Source of the DNA: an uncultured Clostridia bacterium
Lineage (GTDB): Bacteria; Bacillota; Clostridia; Oscillospirales; Ruminococcaceae
Direction: 5' to 3'
Assembly (NCBI GenBank): GCA_938014915.1
Contig: CALLQQ010000033.1
Location: 1 to 14,817 of the forward strand
Length of the DNA: 14,817 bases
Shown here: piece by piece, positions 1 to 7,328 of the stretch
How positions within the stretch are numbered: the stretch's first letter is position 1
Layout: the number at the start of each line of letters is the position of its first letter
Notes under the pieces: model-generated
Databases searched by the model: none
What the model was told of the DNA's origin: nothing
What the model saw: only the letters and a program-made list of their open reading frames with translations
Translations under genes and position numbers: made by a program

Positions 1-52
1 TTCTTCGGACAAGGTAACTCACCTTACTTCTTAATAAAGAATAGCTGGACAC
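1..52. other. Sequence joined to purD that does not encode PurD
   Basis: About 50 bases at the left edge do not translate to PurD in any minus-strand frame, although the gene should continue for roughly 200 more codons. They contain two small inverted repeats: AAGGT/ACCTT at 11-15 and 21-25, and TTCTT/AAGAA at 28-32 and 37-41. Short hairpins near a junction can mark the end of a mobile element, but this is too little sequence to name one. An assembly artefact is equally possible. Confidence 0.35.
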
Positions 53-679
53 CATCATCGGTACGATGGTTTTACCATCAGTGAATGCTAGGACTGTTAC
101 TTCTGGTCCAGTCATAAATTCTTCTATTACAATATTACGACCACTTTCGCCAAAGGCGCCGTCTTCAATCATTGATGTTACAGCTTTCCTAGCTTCTGCA
201 AAATTCTCTGCTATAATAACACCTTTACCAAGTGCTAATCCGTCCGCTTTAATCACGATAGGATAGGTATTTTCCGATTGAATATATGCAATAGCATCGT
301 CGGCATTATCGAATACTTCATATTTTGCGGTAGGTATATGATATTTCTTCATTAAATTTTTTGAAAATACCTTGCTGCCCTCTATGATTGCTGCTGCCTT
401 ACTAGGGCCGAATGTTCTGATACCAACCGCATTAAGGCTATCAACAAGACCATTAGCGAGAGGTTCTTCCGGAGCGACAACTACCATATCGGCTTCCAAC
501 TTTTTAGCAAGTGCTACCATTCCGTTAGTATCGCTTACCTTGACATCGAAGCAATGGGCGAACTTTGATATACCGCCATTACCAGGAGCGCAAAAGAGTT
601 TCTCAATTCTGGGACTCTTTGATAATTTCATTACCATTGCATGCTCGCGGCCGCCTGATCCAACAACTAAAACTTTCAT
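1..679 (-). CDS. purD: Phosphoribosylamine-glycine ligase (GARS), partial; runs off the window and loses homology near the edge
   Basis: This ATP-grasp enzyme joins 5-phosphoribosylamine and glycine, the second step of purine synthesis. The ATG at 679 follows a GAGAGGAC ribosome binding site, 19 nt after the AICAR transformylase stop. The first 208 residues are clearly PurD: N-terminal MKVLVVGSGGREHA, FGPSKAAAIIEGSK near residues 90-103, the ATP-grasp lysine segment IVIKADGLALGKGV, then IVIEEFMTGPEV and TIVPM. Here the family normally continues with a nearly invariant SSQDHKRA and a glycine-rich GPNTGGMG segment. Instead the frame reads MVSSYSLLR and further unrelated residues until it leaves the window (226 codons visible, no stop). 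Neither other frame of bases 1-50 restores the motif. The gene may be interrupted by an insertion, or the sequence may be chimeric at its end. Identity is secure; the state of the 3' half is unknown. Confidence 0.9.
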   Translation of the reverse strand, partial: MKVLVVGSGGREHAMVMKLSKSPRIEKLFCAPGNGGISKFAHCFDVKVSDTNGMVALAKKLEADMVVVAPEEPLANGLVDSLNAVGIRTFGPSKAAAIIEGSKVFSKNLMKKYHIPTAKYEVFDNADDAIAYIQSENTYPIVIKADGLALGKGVIIAENFAEARKAVTSMIEDGAFGESGRNIVIEEFMTGPEVTVLAFTDGKTIVPMMVSSYSLLRSKVSYLVRR

Positions 680-698
680 TATATCTGTCCTCTCTATA

Positions 699-1874
699 TT
701 AATGGTGGAATAACCTTATGCCTGTGAATGCCATAGTTATGCCGTATTTATTACACGTTTCGATTACATTATCATCTCTTATCGATCCGCCAGGTTGCGC
801 AATATATCTTACACCTGACTTAAATGCGCGTTCTATATTATCACCGAATGGAAAGAATGCATCAGATCCTAGTGAAACGTCGGTTACTGATTTTAGCCAT
901 TCATTTTTCTCTTCAGATGTAAATACTTCTGGCCGTGTGGAAAAGATATTCTGCCATATACCATCATCAAGCACGTCCATATAATCATGCGAAATATAGA
1001 TATCGATAGCATTATCACGATCTGCACGGCGAATACTTGGTAAAAAGTCCAGGCCAAGCACTTTAGGATGCTGCCTTAAATGCCATATATCAGCCTTATT
1101 TCCTGCTAGTCTAGTGCAATGTATCCTCGATTGTTGACCTGCGCCGATTCCGATAGCTTGCCCATCTTTCGCATAGCAAACGGAATTTGACTGTGTATAT
1201 TTAAGTGTAATTAGCGATATTAGCAGATCACGCTTGGCATTATCGTTCATATCTTTCGCATCGGTAATTATATTATCAAGCATCGATGCATTAATTTTTA
1301 TCTCATTGCGCCCCTGCTCAAAAGTAATGCCGAAAACTTGTTTTTGCTCGGTTGTCGGGGGATTATAATTAATATCTATTTTAATGATATTATATGTGCC
1401 TTTTCGTTTTGATTTCAGAATAGATAGGGCCTCATCAGTATATGATGGCGCAATTATTCCATCTGAAACTTCTCTTGCTATCATTGTAGCAGTAGATGCA
1501 TCGCATTCGTCGGATAGAGCGATGAAGTCACCATATGAAGACATACGATCAGCACCACGTGCCCTAGCATATGCACATGCTAAGGGTGATAATTCCAAAT
1601 CATCGACGAAGTATATCTTCTTCAAGGTATCGGATAATGGTAATCCCACCGCAGCACCCGCAGGACTAACATGTTTGAATGACGTCGCAGCGGGGAGGCC
1701 CGTGGCTTCCTTTAATTCCTTAACTAACTGCCATCCATTAAAGGCATCAAGCAAATTTATATAACCTGGATTGCCATTTAAAATTTCTATCGGGAGTTTA
1801 CCCTCCTGCGTAAAAATCCTTGCCGGCTTCTGATTAGGATTACATCCATATTTAAGTTGTAATTCATTGCTCAT
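699..1874 (-). CDS. purH: Stand-alone AICAR transformylase (phosphoribosylaminoimidazolecarboxamide formyltransferase)
   Basis: This enzyme transfers a formyl group from 10-formyl-THF to AICAR to give FAICAR, the ninth step of purine synthesis. The 391-residue protein is only the transformylase part of the usual PurH of about 520 residues; the N-terminal MGS-like IMP cyclohydrolase domain is absent and the protein begins directly with MSNELQLKYGCNPNQKPAR. Family landmarks are SFKHVSPAG at 65-73 (catalytic Lys-His pair K67/H68), KYTQSNSVCYAKDGQAIGIG at 225-244, GAGQQSR at 244-250, DAFFPF at 338-343, AQPGGSIRD at 359-367 and a C-terminal AFTGIRLFHH. The ATG follows AAGGAG. The stop lies 19 nt before purD, and the start 27 nt after the cyclohydrolase gene that supplies the missing activity. 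This short form is known in Clostridia. The symbol purH is used loosely, since one activity is missing. Confidence 0.93.
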   Translation of the reverse strand: MSNELQLKYGCNPNQKPARIFTQEGKLPIEILNGNPGYINLLDAFNGWQLVKELKEATGLPAATSFKHVSPAGAAVGLPLSDTLKKIYFVDDLELSPLACAYARARGADRMSSYGDFIALSDECDASTATMIAREVSDGIIAPSYTDEALSILKSKRKGTYNIIKIDINYNPPTTEQKQVFGITFEQGRNEIKINASMLDNIITDAKDMNDNAKRDLLISLITLKYTQSNSVCYAKDGQAIGIGAGQQSRIHCTRLAGNKADIWHLRQHPKVLGLDFLPSIRRADRDNAIDIYISHDYMDVLDDGIWQNIFSTRPEVFTSEEKNEWLKSVTDVSLGSDAFFPFGDNIERAFKSGVRYIAQPGGSIRDDNVIETCNKYGITMAFTGIRLFHH

Positions 1875-1901
1875 TATATCGCTCCTTCCATTTTATTGCG
1901 T

Positions 1902-2609
1902 CTATTGATTCTTATTAACAATACGATAATCCTGCTCACTCCCATCGATTGCAATATACTGCACGAATAAAGATACTTTGTTCTCACTATTTAAGCTATT
2001 CCATATTAGGCTGGTGAAGCTATCAATATCATCGTCAATAGCTATAGTCTTAGGCTCACCTTTGAATGAGGGGAGGGGATTGCCATCGCATTTATATGTA
2101 TGAATAAACTTGCCCTGCCCATTGAGCGGGCTTGAATACTCATAGAACAATCTTTCACATGACTGTGCGTCACCGTTCGAACTTTTAAGTATGGATAAGG
2201 AGTAGGAAAGTTCATTATCGCCCGTAGTCAAAACTCCTGAAATTCGTGGAGTATAGTTCGGTTCATCGGGCTCAAATTCACGTGACCTTAATGCATTTTC
2301 GAATGTATCGCCCTGTTCTAAATACTCATAGATAGTGTCGGTTTGATCACCATTTGTCACTATATACACATCACCAATTTTCCTAACTGGAGAATATATT
2401 ATCAAGGAAGGATCAGTTAACTTTGACTCGTCGAATGCTTGAGTCCTAATTCCGTCATCAGTTTTTTCAAAAACACGATTCCTGCTGTTCTCGCTCCTGC
2501 CCATTATGAAATAGGCAATAACAGCGTTTTTACCGTCGTTACTTTTACCGATTATTATCCCTCTACCGGGATAGGGATTATTATCTAAAAACTTATCAAT
2601 TGATTTCAT
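1902..2609 (-). CDS. purO: IMP cyclohydrolase, PurO-type
   Basis: Likely closes the ring of FAICAR to form IMP, the last step of de novo purine synthesis. The 235-residue protein resembles the IMP cyclohydrolase family first described as archaeal PurO, not the cyclohydrolase domain of bacterial PurH. Visible features are NPYPGRGIIIG at about 11-21, YFIMGRSENSRNRVF at about 33-47 (conserved Arg/Ser/Asn stretch), IVTNGDQTDTIYEYL near the middle, and PRISGVL. The ATG at 2609 has AAGGAG 7 nt upstream, and that site overlaps the purN stop. Its place directly before a transformylase-only PurH is strong contextual support, since the pair together replaces bifunctional PurH. Family assignment is from recognised motifs and context, not a search. 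Confidence 0.85.
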   Translation of the reverse strand: MKSIDKFLDNNPYPGRGIIIGKSNDGKNAVIAYFIMGRSENSRNRVFEKTDDGIRTQAFDESKLTDPSLIIYSPVRKIGDVYIVTNGDQTDTIYEYLEQGDTFENALRSREFEPDEPNYTPRISGVLTTGDNELSYSLSILKSSNGDAQSCERLFYEYSSPLNGQGKFIHTYKCDGNPLPSFKGEPKTIAIDDDIDSFTSLIWNSLNSENKVSLFVQYIAIDGSEQDYRIVNKNQ

Positions 2610-2619
2610 TTATTACTCC

Positions 2620-3246
2620 TTATTCAATGATATATGCTCGCCCGTTAATTATTTCAATTTTCCCCTCACATAATAGGGACACAGCCCTCGGAAGGATCTC
2701 CCACTCAGCTTCTTCCATTACACGTTTTTGCAATGTTTCGGGCGTATCGCAACGTTTAACATCTACAGCCTTTTGCAAAATAATCGCCCCGGCATCTGCT
2801 ACCTCATTTACAAAATGCACAGTTGCACCAGTAACTTTCACACCACAGGCTAATACGGCTTCATGAACTTTCAACCCGTAGAATCCATCACCACAGAATG
2901 AAGGTATCAGCGACGGATGTACATTGAGGATACGGAACCTGTATTTATCTGTCAAAGATTTCGACAATATGCTCATAAAGCCCGCAAGAACGATTATATC
3001 GGCATTAACTTCATCTAATACAGTTGTCAAAGCTTCGCTATAACTGTCGTTATCGGCATAATCTTTCCTTCTTACGATAATAGACGGTATGCCATTCTTT
3101 TTCGCTCTTTGTAGGGCATAGGCATCCGAATTGCTTGAAATAACACATGAAATCTTGCCGCCCGTGATTTCGCCCTTTTTCTGCGCATCAATTAAAGCCT
3201 GTAAATTTGTTCCTCCACCCGATACTAATACTACTATGTTTAACAT
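2620..3246 (-). CDS. purN: Phosphoribosylglycinamide formyltransferase (GAR transformylase, folate-dependent)
   Basis: Formylates GAR with 10-formyl-THF to give FGAR, the third purine step. The 208-residue protein shows the complete PurN fold. SGGGTNLQALID at 9-20 is the phosphate-binding loop, LAGFMSILS at 87-95 forms part of the folate site, and NVHPSLIPSF at 108-117 holds catalytic Asn108 and His110. VTGATVHFVNEVADAGAII runs from 138 and carries the third catalytic residue, Asp151. The ATG at 3246 lies inside the end of purM; the purM stop TAA is embedded in the purN start region, giving a 7-nt overlap and probably translational coupling. GAGGACGG in the purM tail can serve as ribosome binding site. 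Length and motifs are normal. Confidence 0.97.
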   Translation of the reverse strand: MLNIVVLVSGGGTNLQALIDAQKKGEITGGKISCVISSNSDAYALQRAKKNGIPSIIVRRKDYADNDSYSEALTTVLDEVNADIIVLAGFMSILSKSLTDKYRFRILNVHPSLIPSFCGDGFYGLKVHEAVLACGVKVTGATVHFVNEVADAGAIILQKAVDVKRCDTPETLQKRVMEEAEWEILPRAVSLLCEGKIEIINGRAYIIE

Positions 3247-4274
3247 AGCACAATACCGTCCTCACCATCGTATAGCTCACCGATGATATATGCGTTTTCG
3301 CCACTTTTCTTTAATGACTCCAATGCCTTGTCCGCATCGTTTTTATCCACCACAACGCTCATTCCGACACCCATATTGAAAGTATTGAACATATCATTAA
3401 GAGGGATATTACCTGCCGATTTAATTAAATCAAAAATAGGTAGAATATCAATGCTTGATAGCTCGACTTTTGCTGATAATCCTTCAGGGAGTGAGCGGGG
3501 GATATTCTCATAAAAACCGCCACCAGTAATATGTGCGATTGATTTAACTTTTACTTGCGATAATAGATTCAATATCGGTTTCACATATATTTTAGTCGGT
3601 GTTAAAAGTGCCTCACCCAATGAAGTTGATAATTCGGGGATATGCCTTAACATATTTGTATCGTTAGAACTAAAAACTTTCCTCACTAGGGAAAAACCGT
3701 TTGAATGAACACCGCTAGAGGCAATTCCTATTATAATATCTCCTGCTTTTTGCGTTGAAATATCGATAATTTCCGATTTATCGACCACACCAACGCAGAA
3801 TCCTGCTACATCATACTCATCTTCGGGATAGAATCCGGGCATCTCCGCAGTTTCGCCGCCAATTAAGGCACAATCCGATTCAACGCAGCCTTGCGCTATT
3901 CCGCCTACAATCTCTGCTACCCTTTCCGGAACATTCTTACCGACGGCGATATAATCAAGGAAGTATAGTGGTTTTGCCCCACTGCAAACTATATCGTTTG
4001 CGCACATTGCAACACAGTCTATTCCAATAGTATCGTGTTTATCTAGGCTGAATGCTATTTTAAGTTTCGTTCCGACTCCGTCCGTCCCCGATACTAATAC
4101 AGGACTTTTGATTCCAGTTAGATCAAGCTCAAACAAACCACCGAAGCCACCAATGCCGGATAGAACACCCTTTGTTGTTGTTCTTGCAATATGTGATTTC
4201 ATAAGCTCTACAGCCTTATATCCAGCGGTTACGTCAACGCCAGCATCTTTATAACTATCGCTATAACTTTTCAT
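3240..4274 (-). CDS. purM: Phosphoribosylformylglycinamidine cyclo-ligase (AIR synthetase)
   Basis: Uses ATP to close FGAM to AIR, the fifth purine step. The 344-residue product has the AIRS/PurM landmarks: SYKDAGVDVTAGY at 7-19, SGTDGVGTKLKIA at 62-74, AMCANDIVCSGAKPL at 89-103, GGETAEMPGFY at 139-149, then SSGVHSNGFSLVR and ITGGGFYENIPR in the second half. I start it at ATG 4274. The in-frame TTG at 4289 would add MERKS, but that TTG is part of the TTGGAGAG ribosome binding site, 9 nt before this ATG. The gene follows purF closely and overlaps purN by 7 nt, so it sits in the middle of the purine operon. Confidence 0.97.
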   Translation of the reverse strand: MKSYSDSYKDAGVDVTAGYKAVELMKSHIARTTTKGVLSGIGGFGGLFELDLTGIKSPVLVSGTDGVGTKLKIAFSLDKHDTIGIDCVAMCANDIVCSGAKPLYFLDYIAVGKNVPERVAEIVGGIAQGCVESDCALIGGETAEMPGFYPEDEYDVAGFCVGVVDKSEIIDISTQKAGDIIIGIASSGVHSNGFSLVRKVFSSNDTNMLRHIPELSTSLGEALLTPTKIYVKPILNLLSQVKVKSIAHITGGGFYENIPRSLPEGLSAKVELSSIDILPIFDLIKSAGNIPLNDMFNTFNMGVGMSVVVDKNDADKALESLKKSGENAYIIGELYDGEDGIVLC

Positions 4275-4292
4275 GCTTTTTCTCTCCAATCT

Positions 4293-5717
4293 CTATTTAT
4301 CCGTGCTAGTTATCTTTGCTTCAAATTTATCCTTCTGTTCGCACTGCGGTATCTCCGCAGGGTAATTACCAGTAAAGCAGCCATCGCAGAATTCGCAATT
4401 AGCATTTTCAGCAATGTGATTTACGCTGTCGATACTTAGATATCCTAAGCTATCTGCACCAATATGATTCCTTATTTCTTCCTCCGACATTCGGCAAGCA
4501 ATTAACTTGTCCCTGCTATCAATATCGGTACCGAAGTAACATGGATTTAAAAATGGAGGGCATGAAATTCTAATGTGAACTTCTGTTGCTCCAGCCTCAC
4601 GAAGAAGTGTGACGATTCTGCCGATAGTTGTACCTCTAACAATGGAATCGTCGATCAACACGACACGCTTGCCCTTTACATTAGCTTTAATAACATTGAG
4701 TTTTATATGGACGGAGCGTTCACGCTCCCTTTGTGTTGGTTGAATAAATGTCCTGCCAACATACCTATTTTTTATAAAGCCTACACCGTAGGGGATGCCT
4801 GACTGCTGTGAAAAACCGAGCGCTGCATCAAGTCCCGAATCGGGAACACCGATAACGACATCCGCCTGAACGGGATGTTCAAGTGAAAGATAATGCCCTG
4901 CTCTTATTCTTGCACGGTGAACGCTTGCCCCCTCTAAAATAGAATCGGGCCGTGCAAAATATACAAACTCAAATACACATAGCTTGCCCTTACTACCGCA
5001 ATGCGTTTCTATTGATCGAATTCCCTTATCGTCAATTATGACAATCTCACCTGGTTTAATATCTCTGACAAATTCGGCGCCGATACCATCAAGTGCGCAA
5101 GATTCCGATGCAACTACATAACCGCCATCAATTGTACCAAGGCACAACGGGCGGAATCCTAGGGGATCCCTTGCTGCTATTAGCTTCTTTGGCGACATCA
5201 TCACTACTGAATATGCACCTTTTAAACGGTACATTGCTTTTTCGACGGCCTCTTCAATAGATTTAGTTTGAATTCTTTGTTCGGTAATTGCATATGAAAT
5301 TACTTCCGTATCGTTCGTTGTGTGGAAAATGCCACCGTTTAATTCATATTCAGAGCGCAATTCCTGCGCATTGGTTAATTTTCCGTTATGTGCGATAGCC
5401 ATAGGGCCCTTTATATGCCTTACAACTAATGGTTGCGAATTAGATCTGTTAGCTTTATCAGCTGTTGAATATCTAACATGACCGATTGCAATTTTTCCTT
5501 TACCTAGCTTTTCAAGCACATCTTTAGTGAATACATCGCACACCAGCCCTAAATCCCTATGATAACTAAGTATTCCGTCGTCGTTAGTTACTATACCGCA
5601 ACTTTCCTGCCCACGATGCTGAAGTGCATAGAGCGCAACATAAGTATCCGCTGCAACATCAGAAACTTCATTTGTATATATCCCGAATACGCCACACTCC
5701 TCATGGAGTTGTTCCAT
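4293..5717 (-). CDS. purF: Amidophosphoribosyltransferase (glutamine PRPP amidotransferase), Fe-S type
   Basis: Catalyses the committed step, PRPP plus glutamine to phosphoribosylamine. The 474-residue protein has an N-terminal Ntn glutaminase and a C-terminal type I PRTase domain. MEQLHEEC implies removal of a 7-residue propeptide to expose nucleophile Cys8. Other landmarks are LQHRGQESCGI at 32-42, the glutaminase substrate-binding stretch GHVRYST at 79-85, AHNGKLTN at 109-116, and the PRPP loop VVLIDDSIVRGTT at 352-364. Cys247, Cys408 and the CEFCDGC segment (Cys441, 444, 447) match the [4Fe-4S] ligands of the B. subtilis-type enzyme, suggesting oxygen sensitivity and AMP/GMP feedback. I start at ATG 5717; the in-frame TTG at 5732 lies inside the TTGGAGG ribosome binding site. 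It is 36 nt downstream of purC. Confidence 0.97.
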   Translation of the reverse strand: MEQLHEECGVFGIYTNEVSDVAADTYVALYALQHRGQESCGIVTNDDGILSYHRDLGLVCDVFTKDVLEKLGKGKIAIGHVRYSTADKANRSNSQPLVVRHIKGPMAIAHNGKLTNAQELRSEYELNGGIFHTTNDTEVISYAITEQRIQTKSIEEAVEKAMYRLKGAYSVVMMSPKKLIAARDPLGFRPLCLGTIDGGYVVASESCALDGIGAEFVRDIKPGEIVIIDDKGIRSIETHCGSKGKLCVFEFVYFARPDSILEGASVHRARIRAGHYLSLEHPVQADVVIGVPDSGLDAALGFSQQSGIPYGVGFIKNRYVGRTFIQPTQRERERSVHIKLNVIKANVKGKRVVLIDDSIVRGTTIGRIVTLLREAGATEVHIRISCPPFLNPCYFGTDIDSRDKLIACRMSEEEIRNHIGADSLGYLSIDSVNHIAENANCEFCDGCFTGNYPAEIPQCEQKDKFEAKITSTDK

Positions 5718-5753
5718 TATAAATACCTCCAAATTTTCTTATACAAGTAGCGT

Positions 5754-6464
5754 TTATTCTCCTAATAGCCTACGCATTATCTCCTTATATGCGTATTCCT
5801 CTCCACCTAGATCACGCCTGAACCTATCTTTATCAAGCTTTTCACCTGTTTTCGAATCCCAGAAGCGACATGTGTCGGGTGAAATTTCATCAGCTAGGAT
5901 AACTGTACCGTCGCTAGTTCTCCCGAATTCTAGCTTAAAATCAATTAATTCAATGCCAAGATCAATTAAATACGCAGTGAGAAGTTCATTTACTTTAAAT
6001 GAGTATTCGGCAATGATTTTTAACTCTTCTTCAGTAGCTAGCTCCATAGCGGCAATGTGATATTCATTTATCATTGGATCGCCTAATGAATCGTCCTTAT
6101 AGCAATATTCTAGTACAGTCTTAGATAATTTCGTTCCCTCAGTTAATCCGAGCCTTTTTGATAGTGAGCCAGCAGCTATATTACGAACGATGACTTCAAT
6201 CGGTATAATAGATGCCTTTTTCACGATAGTTTCTCTATCGGAGATTTCTTCTACAAAATGCGTTGGAACGCCATTCTTCTCAAGGTATTGCATTAGATGG
6301 TTTGTGACACGATTATTTATAATGCCCTTATCGTTTATTGTGCCCTTTTTCTTGCCATCGAATGCGGTTGCATCGTCCTTATAATCGACGATATAAAGAT
6401 TTTCGTCCTCCGTTGTAAAAACTTTTTTAGCTTTTCCCTCATAGAGCAATGTTGTCTTCTTCAT
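5754..6464 (-). CDS. purC: Phosphoribosylaminoimidazole-succinocarboxamide synthase (SAICAR synthetase)
   Basis: Joins CAIR and aspartate using ATP to give SAICAR, the step directly after PurE. The 236-residue protein is the short bacterial form, with YEGKAKKVF at 8-16 (ATP site), KDDATAF at 29-35, IEVIVRNIAAGSLSKR at 89-104, LIDFKLEFG at 173-181 and ADEISPDTCRFWD at 191-203. The ATG is preceded by AGGGGA at a normal distance. It follows purE by 18 nt and precedes purF by 36 nt. Nothing is unusual in sequence or length. Confidence 0.97.
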   Translation of the reverse strand: MKKTTLLYEGKAKKVFTTEDENLYIVDYKDDATAFDGKKKGTINDKGIINNRVTNHLMQYLEKNGVPTHFVEEISDRETIVKKASIIPIEVIVRNIAAGSLSKRLGLTEGTKLSKTVLEYCYKDDSLGDPMINEYHIAAMELATEEELKIIAEYSFKVNELLTAYLIDLGIELIDFKLEFGRTSDGTVILADEISPDTCRFWDSKTGEKLDKDRFRRDLGGEEYAYKEIMRRLLGE

Positions 6465-6482
6465 AATAATCCCCTTTTATAA

Positions 6483-6983
6483 TTATAGATTTTGAGCTTC
6501 TTCCATGACTTTCTTATCTTTTTCTAATACTGCTTGAACCATTTCTTCTTTATATTTCTCCAATTTATATGTAATATCATTATCCCCGACTGCTAGAATT
6601 TGCACGGCTAACAATGCCGCATTTTCAGCGCCATCAATTGCAACAGTGGCAACAGGGATACCGCTCGGCATTTGTACGGTCGAAAGCAATGCGTCCAGCC
6701 CGTCTAAAGTTGAAGATTTAATTGGAATTCCAATGACGGGCAGGGTAGTATGTGCGGCGAGAACCCCCGCTAGATGAGCGGCTTTACCTGCGGCGGCTAT
6801 AATTACCCCGAAGCCGTTTTCTTTTGCATCGGATGCAAATTTGCTAGCTTGTTCCGGTGTGCGATGTGCCGACAGCACATGTGCCTCATATTCTATACCG
6901 AATTTCTTTAATGTAGTGCATGCGCTCTTAATAGTTGGGAAGTCGCTATCGCTCCCCATTATTATTGCTACTTTCTTTGCCAT
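6483..6983 (-). CDS. purE: N5-carboxyaminoimidazole ribonucleotide mutase, class I PurE
   Basis: First gene of the purine operon. It forms CAIR from N5-CAIR, or from AIR and CO2 if PurK is absent. The 166-residue protein shows MGSDSD at 9-14 (phosphate and substrate loop), SAHRTP at 38-43 with the active-site His40, AAGKAAHLAG at 64-73, VQMPSGIPVATVAI at 103-116 and NAALLAVQIL. These resemble the class I (E. coli-like) enzyme more than the treponemal class II form. No purK lies nearby, so the partner must be elsewhere in the genome or dispensable. The ATG has GGAGG 9 nt upstream. An intrinsic terminator ends 25 nt before this start, so expression probably depends on read-through (see leader). 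Confidence 0.96.
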   Translation of the reverse strand: MAKKVAIIMGSDSDFPTIKSACTTLKKFGIEYEAHVLSAHRTPEQASKFASDAKENGFGVIIAAAGKAAHLAGVLAAHTTLPVIGIPIKSSTLDGLDALLSTVQMPSGIPVATVAIDGAENAALLAVQILAVGDNDITYKLEKYKEEMVQAVLEKDKKVMEEAQNL

Positions 6984-7008
6984 TCAATATACCTCCATAG
7001 TTTTCTTC

Positions 7009-7044
7009 AAAAAAAATAAACTGCGACAAGGTATGCCACAGCTT
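7009..7044 (-). terminator. Intrinsic terminator in the purE leader (attenuator)
   Basis: On the minus strand the arm AAGCTGTGGCA (7044-7034) pairs with TGTCGCAGTTT (7028-7018). This gives an 11-bp stem with three G-U pairs and a 5-nt loop, TACCT. The 3' arm runs directly into TTTATTTTTTTT (7020-7009). It lies between the purE promoter and the purE ribosome binding site (GGAGG at 6992-6996). A terminator in this position is typical of attenuation-controlled operons. It could instead terminate transcripts arriving from the LRR gene, but it would also act on the purine transcript. Confidence 0.75.
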
Positions 7045-7059
7045 AATATACATTTATGG

Positions 7060-7158
7060 TGCGATAGGATACGGCGAATTTGTAAAATTACAAAAAGCCG
7101 ACCATCTGAAACAATTATAAAATTTCCTAGTGCTCTTGATAGCAAATCCCATCACGCA
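7060..7158 (-). ncRNA. Candidate structured leader RNA of the purine operon (possible riboswitch aptamer, class not recognised)
   Basis: Reading the minus strand, a closing stem forms between TGCG plus ATGGGA (7158-7147, with a 2-nt TG bulge) and TCCTATCGCA (7069-7060), ten pairs. Inside it are at least two local hairpins. TGCT/AGCA (7144-7141 with 7134-7131) is weak. The other has outer arms CGGC/GCCG (7100-7097 with 7075-7072) around a perfect 7-bp TTTGTAA/TTACAAA stem. An AT-rich hairpin may form around 7108-7127. This multi-branched fold sits just upstream of the attenuator, as an aptamer would. I do not see the conserved cores of the guanine/adenine, ZTP (pfl), THF or PRPP classes. The pairing was done by eye without energy calculation or covariation. 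Confidence 0.4.
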
Positions 7159-7210
7159 ACACCTTTCAACCAAGAATAAATTCCATTTGAACATAAACTC
7201 ATACTTATAT

Positions 7211-7237
7211 ATTATACTATATTTGCAGAAATATCAA
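7211..7237 (-). promoter_or_regulatory. Probable sigma-A promoter of the purine operon
   Basis: On the minus strand, TTGATA (7237-7232) and a perfect TATAAT (7216-7211) are separated by 15 bp, shorter than the ideal 17. Transcription would start near 7203, giving a leader of about 220 nt before purE. No PurR-type PurBox (CCGAAC core) is visible around it. The consensus -10 makes a promoter likely; the short spacing lowers confidence in the exact -35. Confidence 0.6.
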
Positions 7238-7328
7238 GGTTAAAAGTGGAGAAAAGACATGTTCACAATATAGCTATAATATGCAAGTTGTACAAATTAT
7301 AAATACAACAATAACATATTTATATGTA
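7238..7328. other. AT-rich spacer between the LRR gene stop and the purE promoter
   Basis: This holds small palindromes (TATAGCTATA at 7269-7278, and GTTGTA/TACAAC at 7287-7292 and 7304-7309) but no stem followed by a T-tract on the minus strand. I therefore see no convincing terminator for the LRR gene. No gene is visible. Confidence 0.5.

Noticed and set aside
372..713. Open frame of 113 codons on the plus strand
   Set aside because: Antisense to purD and the AICAR transformylase end; no support.
1384..1764. Open frame of 126 codons on the plus strand
   Set aside because: It lies wholly inside the AICAR transformylase gene in antisense, has no ribosome binding site and no recognisable motifs.
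6984..7210. Guanine/adenine, ZTP, THF or PRPP riboswitch in the purE leader
   Set aside because: I looked for the conserved core sequences of these classes and did not find them, so I left the leader unclassified. A covariance-model search could overturn this.
7238..7328. Terminator after the LRR gene
   Set aside because: Palindromes exist (7269-7278, 7287-7309) but none is followed by a T-run on the minus strand.
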